Source: an uncultured Ignavibacteria bacterium (GTDB taxonomy: Bacteria > Bacteroidota > Ignavibacteria > Ignavibacteriales > Melioribacteraceae). Taken from it: a stretch of DNA of 12,207 nt. The stretch is from NCBI GenBank assembly GCA_937930275.1, contig CALGLM010000437.1, positions 1-12,207 of the forward strand, given 5' to 3'. The notes beneath the pieces are model-generated. The model was given only the letters and a program-made list of their open reading frames with translations, was not told the origin of the DNA and made no database searches. Shown here in pieces: positions 6,196 to 12,207 of this stretch. Position numbers and translations under genes: made by a program. The first letter of the stretch is position 1. Each line of letters begins with the position of its first letter.

Positions 6196-6199
6196 GGAG
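6196..6199 (+). promoter_or_regulatory. Ribosome binding site that fixes a TTG start for the nuclease
   Basis: GGAG lies 7 nt before the TTG at 6207. The in-frame codon at 6201-6203 is TAA, so the frame cannot begin earlier, and no in-frame ATG occurs close by. A weak start codon on a restriction nuclease would help to keep its level low. Confidence 0.6.
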
Positions 6200-6206
6200 T
6201 TAATCT

Positions 6207-7193
6207 TTGAAAACGAGTGAAGAAAAATTTGAAACAGTTATAAATAAAAACACTTTCTATTTTTTGAATTCAAGATTTGAAAATGATTATGAAGGATATG
6301 TTTATTCTCTAAAACAGGCTATTGTAGTATTAAAAAATGACATATTAACAAACGGACTTAAAAAAGACATCTTTATTGATTTATTACAGAAAAAGCAAAA
6401 TGGTTTAAAAATTTTATTAGCAATAACAGGTTTTTCTAATGAATCCTTAAAAAGATTGATAACAATTATTAGAATAACAGATGACAAAGAATTAAATGAA
6501 TTAGTTTACAAAGATAAATGGTGCTCGATTGATGACCGGCAAGAAATATGTGAGTGGGGTGATAAGAAAATTGAATCTTTAATAAAAGAGAATCCATTTT
6601 TTTGTCATGCTATAGTTAATATTTTTTTTGAAGGAGCATCTATTCCATTTCTAAGTGAAACACTTCCGTTATTTGAGTTAAAAAAATTAGATTCGGCAAA
6701 GCTAAATTTTGAACTTGAAGCAATGATTGACACAATTGTACGATATAAAGAAAAAGGTAGTTATTCAGGAAAACCCGGGAATAATGCAGAGTCTCAAATT
6801 ATAAAAATTCTCGAGGAATCCGGTATCCAATATGAGAAAGGTGATCTATCTGAATTAACTCAAAAAGCTATTAATACTAAACGAACTCTTGATTTTATCA
6901 TTCCGAATAAAACTAATCCTATAGTTATAATTGAATGCTCGTACTTAACAACAACCGGCTCCGGACAAGGGGATAAATCTAAAGTTGAAATATCAGTTAA
7001 CGAGTTATTGAAAACTTACTACCCAAAGGCTAAATTTATTGGATTTGTAGACGGGATTGGTTGGTATGTTAGAAAGGCTGATTTAAAAAGAATGGTTGAT
7101 GCGTATGAAGATGTTTTCACTTTTCATAAAGAAGAGCTTGATAGATTTAAATTACTACTTGAGAATAATAAAACGAAATTTAGAGTAAAATAA
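6207..7193 (+). CDS. Type II restriction endonuclease, DpnII/MboI-like
   Basis: This protein is 328 residues long, close to the usual 280-330 of the DpnII family. The C-terminal half carries the family pattern: GKPGNNAESQII (E195), TLDFII (D229), IVIIECSYL (E243) and the conserved tail GFVDGIGWYVRKADLKRMVD (279-298), which resembles the DGQGWY...L end of DpnII. E195, D229 and E243 fit a PD-(D/E)XK-type metal-binding nuclease core in which the usual lysine is replaced (ECS instead of EXK), as in DpnII. The N-terminal 160 residues are helical and more divergent. Members known to me cut at GATC; specificity here is inferred, not shown. The stop codon directly precedes the methyltransferase ATG, so the two genes form one unit with the nuclease first. 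It has a TTG start with GGAG. No controller gene is present. Confidence 0.82.
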   Translation: MKTSEEKFETVINKNTFYFLNSRFENDYEGYVYSLKQAIVVLKNDILTNGLKKDIFIDLLQKKQNGLKILLAITGFSNESLKRLITIIRITDDKELNELVYKDKWCSIDDRQEICEWGDKKIESLIKENPFFCHAIVNIFFEGASIPFLSETLPLFELKKLDSAKLNFELEAMIDTIVRYKEKGSYSGKPGNNAESQIIKILEESGIQYEKGDLSELTQKAINTKRTLDFIIPNKTNPIVIIECSYLTTTGSGQGDKSKVEISVNELLKTYYPKAKFIGFVDGIGWYVRKADLKRMVDAYEDVFTFHKEELDRFKLLLENNKTKFRVK

Positions 7194-8177
7194 ATGGAAT
7201 TAAATAAAATAATTGTTGGTGATTGCTTAGCAGAGTTGAAAAGGATACCCGATGAAAGTGTTGATATGGCTTTTGCAGATCCTCCTTTCAATCTTAAAAA
7301 AAATTATTCAAGTTATCATGATAGCTTAGAATTTCAAGAATATTTGCAATGGTGTGAGTTATGGATTTCTGAAATGGTTAGAGTTACAAAACCAACCGGT
7401 TCGATCTTTTTACATAATATACCTAAATGGTTAACTTATTATGCTACATTTTTAAACAAATTTGCTTATTTTAAGCATTGGATTGCTTGGGACGCGCCAA
7501 CCTCGCCCATGGGTAATTCTTTACAACCTGCTCATTACGGAATACTTTTTTATACAAAAGCTGCAAAAGGGGCTAAAATTTACGAACTGCGTAGTCCTCA
7601 TAAAAGAGAAAGGAAGACAGGATATCTTGCTAAAGATTATGGCGGAAAAAAAGACATGCTGCATCCTTTTGGGCCCTTAGTTTCGGATGTTTGGACGGAT
7701 ATTCATAGAATAAAGCATAATAATAAAAGGGACCCTCATCCTTGTCAATTACCTATCCACTTATTGGACAGGTTAATTTTAATGACAACAGATGAAGGCG
7801 ATATCGTATTAGATCCATTTTCAGGAACCGGAACCACAGCAATTTCTGCTAAACGACTTGGTAGAAACTATATTGGTTTAGAATTAGACCCTAATTACGC
7901 TATAATATCTGAAGATAAGTTAAAAATGACCTCTAATGATTCTAAGTTGGGGGATATATATGTAAGTTACTACTTAAAAGACGTTCTGACAATTCGGGAT
8001 ATTGATTGGAACTATCTTAAAGACTTTTTTTATATTCCTACTCCTTCCCGTTCAATTGATCAATATAAAGCAACTTTGATTAATTCAAATATCATTCCAA
8101 CATCAAGTTTTAATGTATTCAAGAAAGAAAATACCGATAGTATGCTAAATTTATTTGACGGTACTTACTCCGGTTAA
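7194..8177 (+). CDS. Beta-class DNA methyltransferase, probably adenine-N6, partner of the nuclease
   Basis: This encodes 327 residues. The catalytic motif DPPF (29-32) precedes the HPCQLP...LLDRLI helix (182-196) and the S-adenosylmethionine motif DPFSGTGTT (207-215), the order that defines the beta class (HinfI, CcrM, RsrI and the second DpnII methyltransferase). DPPF rather than SPPY favours N6-adenine over N4-cytosine. Its likely role is to methylate the site cut by the upstream nuclease. The ATG follows the nuclease TAA with no gap, and AGAG inside the nuclease end may serve as ribosome binding site, so translation is probably coupled. After the motif I region a tail of about 80 residues (250-327) has no motif that I recognise and may contribute to DNA recognition. 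The stop codon overlaps that of the convergent permease. Confidence 0.92.
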   Translation: MELNKIIVGDCLAELKRIPDESVDMAFADPPFNLKKNYSSYHDSLEFQEYLQWCELWISEMVRVTKPTGSIFLHNIPKWLTYYATFLNKFAYFKHWIAWDAPTSPMGNSLQPAHYGILFYTKAAKGAKIYELRSPHKRERKTGYLAKDYGGKKDMLHPFGPLVSDVWTDIHRIKHNNKRDPHPCQLPIHLLDRLILMTTDEGDIVLDPFSGTGTTAISAKRLGRNYIGLELDPNYAIISEDKLKMTSNDSKLGDIYVSYYLKDVLTIRDIDWNYLKDFFYIPTPSRSIDQYKATLINSNIIPTSSFNVFKKENTDSMLNLFDGTYSG

Positions 8178-9343
8178 TTAGTCTTTTGGTCATTATAAAT
8201 TCTATAAAACCTATAACTTGCGGCTAAAAAGCCAACAACTACAAAAATTGAGAGCTTTATTATTTCCGGTAATATTTCGGTAAATGATGCAGACATTTGG
8301 GTTAACCTTACTTGCGCCGTCAAATAAGCAGTACTCGGCAATAAATTAGAGATAAACTGCATACCCCAAGGAATTGCCTGCATAGGATAGCTATAACCCG
8401 AAATCAAAAACAAAGGAATTGAAGTAAAAGCAAAAACTTGTAACGAGATAATTTTTCTTTCAAAAAATGAAGCAATAAAAACTGAAAGGAACAAAACGGC
8501 AAGAATATATAAGAAAGTGATAAATGCCAATAAAGTCATATTTCCGTTTAAGTTTAGTGAAAACAACTTAAAATTTACAGTGTAAAAGAAAAATGAATAA
8601 GCAGCAAATAAAAAGAAGTAAAACGCAATTTTACCCAATAGCGCTATAAGCGGCCTGTTGCCGGCAGTTACAAATAATTCTTTTAATGTCTTTTCTTCTC
8701 TTTCTTTAGCTACGCTTTCAGCCAAACCAATTAATAAAGTTTGATGAATAATTAGTGCAAGTAACCCAGGTAATATAAAATCGCCGTAACTTTCGGTAGT
8801 GTTATATAACGGACGCATATCTAATCGTACTGGGTCAACAAGTTGCTCCGATTGTTCAATACTATAACCTTGGTTTTTGAAGAATTCTTTTCTGTATTCA
8901 ATAGCTTTTTCTAATATTACTTCCGTTACCGCTTTATTTATATCGTTTGAAACTAAAAACCGTGTAGTATTTAAGTAAACTTTTACTTTAGTTCCTTTCA
9001 TCTGTTTAATATCGGATTCAAATCCTTTAGTAATAATAATAAGACACTGAACATCATTTTTTTCTAATAGTTTTTTACCGGTTTCGTAATCAAGAGGTTT
9101 TTCAACTATATTAATCATCTGATGTGCATTTAAATCAGTTATTAATTTTTGAGAGGTTATTGAATTATCATAATCCAGTATTGCAACCGGTAATTTATTT
9201 TCAACTTTATTTATATAAACAGTTGAATAGAAAAAAGCATAAAACAAGGGTGCTATTAAAATAACCAAAATTATATTAACATCGTGTGTAATTACCAAAA
9301 TTTCGCGTTTTATTGCTTTATATATGAATTTAAGCTTTTGCAT
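8174..9343 (-). CDS. ABC-2 type efflux permease (YbhR/YbhS-like), second subunit
   Basis: This 389-residue inner-membrane protein has one N-terminal membrane helix (about 22-42), a large periplasmic domain (about 45-190) opening with LPVAILDYDNS, then five hydrophobic helices from about 193. The family motif LYNTTESYGDFILPGLLA (about 189-206) and the later LFLISGYSYPMQAIP are present. It is a paralogue of the upstream permease, and the two probably form a heterodimer that drives export through the HlyD and TolC partners. It starts 4 nt after the upstream stop codon without a Shine-Dalgarno site, so translation is likely coupled. No ATPase domain is fused to it. The last gene of the operon, its stop codon overlaps that of the methyltransferase. 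The substrate is unknown (drug, lipid or other small molecule). Confidence 0.9.
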   Translation of the reverse strand: MQKLKFIYKAIKREILVITHDVNIILVILIAPLFYAFFYSTVYINKVENKLPVAILDYDNSITSQKLITDLNAHQMINIVEKPLDYETGKKLLEKNDVQCLIIITKGFESDIKQMKGTKVKVYLNTTRFLVSNDINKAVTEVILEKAIEYRKEFFKNQGYSIEQSEQLVDPVRLDMRPLYNTTESYGDFILPGLLALIIHQTLLIGLAESVAKEREEKTLKELFVTAGNRPLIALLGKIAFYFFLFAAYSFFFYTVNFKLFSLNLNGNMTLLAFITFLYILAVLFLSVFIASFFERKIISLQVFAFTSIPLFLISGYSYPMQAIPWGMQFISNLLPSTAYLTAQVRLTQMSASFTEILPEIIKLSIFVVVGFLAASYRFYRIYNDQKTN

Positions 9344-9347
9344 AATT

Positions 9348-10526
9348 TTAACCGTTTTGTTTATTTAATTCCGTTTTAATATGATGTTTTAATGAAAATA
9401 CAATTACTATTAGCGGAATTATTATAAATAAAGATAATTTGACTATAAATTCTGAGGCATAACTTAACGGCGTACCCATTTGGTAAATCATCAAATATCC
9501 GTATAAAAAATGAGTAAAAGGAATTATTGCCGCAAATATATTATGTAATAAAGGCATAGAAGTTAAAGGAAAAGTAAAACCGCTGAATAAAAATGCCGGT
9601 GTATTAATAAATAATGCCAGCTCGGTTGCAAACATTTGGTCGTGAAATAATGATGAAATCATAAACGCCAAAAAGAAAGAAGCCAAAATGAATATTAAAA
9701 ATAGAACCAGCAAATTAAAAGTTGTTCCGGCAATATGTAAGTTAAACAACGGAAATATTACTCCGATAATTGCAATAGCCGTAATAAAATGAAAAGCTAC
9801 ATGCGGAATCGATTTACCTAAAATTATTACAAAAACATTTTTATTTGATAATTCTAAAAGTTCGCCAAATGTGTTATGAACAAACTCCGAACTGATAATT
9901 AATACTCCGCTTAACATAATAATCATTTGTAACATACATGCAAGTAAACCGGGTACCAAATAATTCAAATAACTATAATTAGAATTGTAAAGCGATTTAG
10001 TTTCCACTTTAATAGGTTGCATAATATTGTATGCTTTATCAGGGTGCATTCCTTTTGTTTTTAGTTTTTTAAGCAAAACACCCCCGGATACCGATTTTAC
10101 AACCGTCATTGCATCTTTATATAAAAGATTTCCTATTACCAAATTTGAAGTATTTTTATAAATAGTTACAAATACCGGTTTTCCGGCTTTTAAATTTTTT
10201 TCAAAATTATGCGGAAAATAAACCGCACCTTGTATCTTCCCTTTTCTTATATCTTTTTTTACGTCTTCAATATCATAATACTGATTAGCGATTTTAATAT
10301 AAGAAGTTGCATCTATGTACCTTGTAACCAATAACGATGTTTCGGAATTATCCATATCCAAAACACCAATAGGAACATTGTTAACTATCTCATTTTTATA
10401 TAACAATGCAAAAAATAAAAAGATAAATATTGGTAAAATTACCGATAGAACAAACAAAGTTTTACGCTCTATTATTCTATGATACTCCCTTATGGCAATT
10501 TTTAATACCGGCGAATTTGTTTTCAT
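9348..10526 (-). CDS. ABC-2 type efflux permease (YbhR/YbhS-like), first subunit
   Basis: This protein of about 392 residues has the same plan as the downstream permease: one N-terminal helix, a periplasmic domain starting with VPIGVLDMDNSETS, the motif LYNSNYSYLNYLVPGLLA, and a final set of helices with TPAFLFSGFTFPLTSMP. I chose the ATG at 10526; a TTG at 10532, two codons upstream and 1 nt after the HlyD stop codon, is an alternative that would suit re-initiation. Neither has a good Shine-Dalgarno site. It is expected to pair with the second permease and with an ATP-binding subunit, which is absent between HlyD and this gene, where many such operons carry it. Confidence 0.9.
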   Translation of the reverse strand: MKTNSPVLKIAIREYHRIIERKTLFVLSVILPIFIFLFFALLYKNEIVNNVPIGVLDMDNSETSLLVTRYIDATSYIKIANQYYDIEDVKKDIRKGKIQGAVYFPHNFEKNLKAGKPVFVTIYKNTSNLVIGNLLYKDAMTVVKSVSGGVLLKKLKTKGMHPDKAYNIMQPIKVETKSLYNSNYSYLNYLVPGLLACMLQMIIMLSGVLIISSEFVHNTFGELLELSNKNVFVIILGKSIPHVAFHFITAIAIIGVIFPLFNLHIAGTTFNLLVLFLIFILASFFLAFMISSLFHDQMFATELALFINTPAFLFSGFTFPLTSMPLLHNIFAAIIPFTHFLYGYLMIYQMGTPLSYASEFIVKLSLFIIIPLIVIVFSLKHHIKTELNKQNG

Positions 10527-10533
10527 CTTCAAT

Positions 10534-11523
10534 CTATTGTTTTGGGATGTTAAGTTTTACTGTCATACCTGGTCTTAAATCTTTAATATTTTCTTTGCTT
10601 TTAAGGTGAATTTCAAAAGTTTTTAAGTCAAAGTCTCCTTTTTGATTTGTCGGTCGCCAAGTTGCAAAATCTGCCATAATTGCTATATATGTTACTTCAA
10701 ATTCGGTTTGTTTGTTATTTAAAGCAGGAATAACACCATCAAAACTTGCGCCTTTTTTAAATGTATTCAACATATCTTCTCTAACTTGCAACAACACATA
10801 CGATTCTTCCGGGCGAATAATTGTAAACAAAGGATAACCGGAAGCAATAACTTCACCCGGGTCGCTAATTCTATTAGATATTTCACCGTCAACAGGAGCT
10901 TTAATTTCAAGCTCTTTAAAATATGCCATAGCTTCGTTGTATCCGTTTTCAGCTTGGTGATACAATGCTTCGACTGCATCAATTTCTTCATAACGAGCCC
11001 CTTTCATAACCATATCATATTTTGCTTTAGCCGCATCCATTTGATCTTTTGCACTATTATACTTAAATAACATACCGTCATACTCTTGTGATGAAATTAC
11101 TCCTTCTTTATGTAATTCCTTAAACCTATTATATGTTTTTTCGGCATATTCGTATTGTTCTTTTGCTTGATTGTACAATTTTTCAACTTGAGTTTTTTCT
11201 TCAACCCGTGCACCGTTTCTAACCATTTCCAACTTGCTTTTTGCAGCTTCCATTAAACCTTTTGTTTGTTCTACTTTAGCTACCATTTCTTTGCTTTCCA
11301 GCTTAGCAATTATATCCCCCTTTTTTACCATATCTCCTTTATCAAAATAGATACTGTCAATTCTACCGGGTATTTTAGAAGCCACGTCTATTTCGGTTGT
11401 TTCTATAATTCCGCTTATTTCTATATATTCGTCATTTGCTTTTGAAAACGCAATAAATGCCAAAGCTACAATAACAATTAAAACCGGTAAAGATAATATT
11501 ATATAACCTTTCTTAATTTTCAT
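10534..11523 (-). CDS. HlyD/YbhG-like periplasmic membrane fusion protein
   Basis: This 329-residue protein has an N-terminal membrane anchor (about 7-26). A split lipoyl/biotinyl-like domain follows: first half near 44-76 (VASKIPGRIDSIYFDKGD), second half near 205-235 (IKAPVDGEISNRISDPGE). A long coiled-coil hairpin lies between, then a beta-barrel domain to the C-terminus (DLRPGMTVKLNIP). The hairpin contains an internal duplication: AAKSKLEMVRNGAR...EE..VEKLYNQA near 93-120 recurs as AAKAKYDMVMKGAR...EE..VEALYHQA near 164-191. It bridges inner-membrane permease and outer-membrane channel. GGAG inside the end of the TolC gene serves the ATG, 3 nt after the TolC stop codon. Confidence 0.93.
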   Translation of the reverse strand: MKIKKGYIILSLPVLIVIVALAFIAFSKANDEYIEISGIIETTEIDVASKIPGRIDSIYFDKGDMVKKGDIIAKLESKEMVAKVEQTKGLMEAAKSKLEMVRNGARVEEKTQVEKLYNQAKEQYEYAEKTYNRFKELHKEGVISSQEYDGMLFKYNSAKDQMDAAKAKYDMVMKGARYEEIDAVEALYHQAENGYNEAMAYFKELEIKAPVDGEISNRISDPGEVIASGYPLFTIIRPEESYVLLQVREDMLNTFKKGASFDGVIPALNNKQTEFEVTYIAIMADFATWRPTNQKGDFDLKTFEIHLKSKENIKDLRPGMTVKLNIPKQ

Positions 11524-11526
11524 TTT

Positions 11527-12207
11527 TTATTTCTCCGAATTTTCCAATATGTTTAAAACGTTTGTGGGGCTACCGATTGCTAAATTTAATTCCGTAAGAG
11601 ATTTATAATATTGATTTAACGCTACTAATCTATCAATTTCAACTTTTTCTAAAGATAACCTTGCGTCAATTACTTCTAATGAAGTTCCTAAACCGCTCTC
11701 AAATCTTTTTTCGTTCATACGTAAATTTTCATCTGCCAAATTTAACGAAGCTTGCAGCTTATTATATTTGGTTCTATAATTATCCATATCTTTATAAGCT
11801 TTATTTACCCATAAATTTACTTGCCTTTTTGCACCCGAATAAATCATATCAACTTCATTTTCCAAGTGTATTGCAGATTCAAGTTTTGTATAGTCCTTAA
11901 ATCCGTTAAATATATTAAATTTTAATTGAATGCCTACAGCCCACCTCGGTTCTAAGGCGGAAAGATATTGCGGATAAATTTCATATTTTCCAAATGCTGC
12001 AACCTGAGGTAAAAAATTACTTCTTTCCACATTAAATTTTTGTGAGGCTGCAATTTTTTTCTGTTCAATCATTTGTAAAATCGGCTGATTAATTTCTGCT
12101 TTTGAAAGCATTTCATTTAAATTTAAGTTATTATCTTTAAATAACAAGGAATCGGAGACGGTAATTTTAGAGGTATCATCAATACCCAAACAACTTTTTA
12201 ATGCAAT
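11527..12207 (-). CDS. TolC-family outer-membrane efflux channel (N-terminus off the right edge)
   Basis: The frame stays open from the stop at 11527 to the last base; the 226 visible residues are the C-terminal half of a TolC-like protein of some 400-450 residues. The reading IALKSCLGIDD at the edge matches the LxxLLGLxxD segment that ends the first half of the family. It is followed by ITVSDSLLF, the repeat start (NQPILQMIEQKKIAASQ), SNFLPQVAAFGKYE, a WAVGIQLKFNIFNG strand, and the long final helices (LNLADENLRMNEKRFESGLGTSLEVIDARLSLEKVEIDRL). The TTG at 12189 is internal, not a start. As first visible gene of the operon it supplies the outer-membrane exit for the HlyD and permease proteins. 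Confidence 0.9.
   Translation of the reverse strand: MALKSCLGIDDTSKITVSDSLLFKDNNLNLNEMLSKAEINQPILQMIEQKKIAASQKFNVERSNFLPQVAAFGKYEIYPQYLSALEPRWAVGIQLKFNIFNGFKDYTKLESAIHLENEVDMIYSGAKRQVNLWVNKAYKDMDNYRTKYNKLQASLNLADENLRMNEKRFESGLGTSLEVIDARLSLEKVEIDRLVALNQYYKSLTELNLAIGSPTNVLNILENSEK

Noticed and set aside
12187..12189. TTG as start of a 220-residue TolC-like protein
   Set aside because: The frame is open to the window edge, and the residues before it (IALKSC) continue the family match, so the gene begins beyond the window.

Overview
The window is AT-rich (roughly one-third GC by eye). It carries clear Shine-Dalgarno sites (AGGAG, GGAG, AGGTGG), a Bacteroidetes-type promoter (TTTG-N20-TAAGTTTG), an ordinary sigma70-type promoter, and a sigma54-type promoter next to an NtrC-like regulator. 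It also encodes an exported FN3-repeat protein with TYYW(R/K)V motifs. Together this suggests the Bacteroidota/Chlorobi group, most likely an Ignavibacteria-like lineage. That placement is inference; no rRNA or marker gene is present.

Layout from left to right. (1) Bases 1-2038, minus: the N-terminal 679 residues of a large secreted protein built from about seven fibronectin-III-like units; it runs off the left edge. Its upstream region has a well-formed -35/-10 promoter, a 24-bp perfect palindrome just upstream, and a dyad in the leader. (2) Bases 2311-2828, minus: a small exported protein of 128 residues with its own intrinsic terminator and a sigma54-like -24/-12 promoter. (3) Bases 2829-3204: a 376-bp gene-free stretch rich in dyads, including one well placed as an enhancer site and an 18-nt direct repeat. 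(4) Bases 3205-5825, minus: a two-gene operon for a cytoplasmic PAS histidine kinase and an NtrC-family sigma54 activator. (5) Bases 5931-6090, minus: a predicted stand-alone small RNA of about 85 nt with promoter, phased A-tracts, hairpin and terminator, carrying a sequence like the 16S rRNA tail. (6) Bases 6207-8177, plus: a type II restriction-modification pair, with a DpnII-like nuclease and a beta-class DNA methyltransferase. (7) Bases 8174-12207, minus: an efflux operon read as TolC, HlyD/MFP, ABC-2 permease, ABC-2 permease, cut at the right edge. No ATPase gene is visible.

Likely interplay. The kinase and NtrC-like regulator lie directly upstream of the sigma54-like promoter of the 128-residue gene, so the simplest model is a local circuit: cytoplasmic signal, kinase, sigma54 activator, exported small protein. 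The nuclease stop codon abuts the methyltransferase ATG, so the pair is probably translationally coupled. The methyltransferase and last permease genes converge and share their stop codons in a single TTAA. I see no transposase, integrase, CRISPR array or tRNA.
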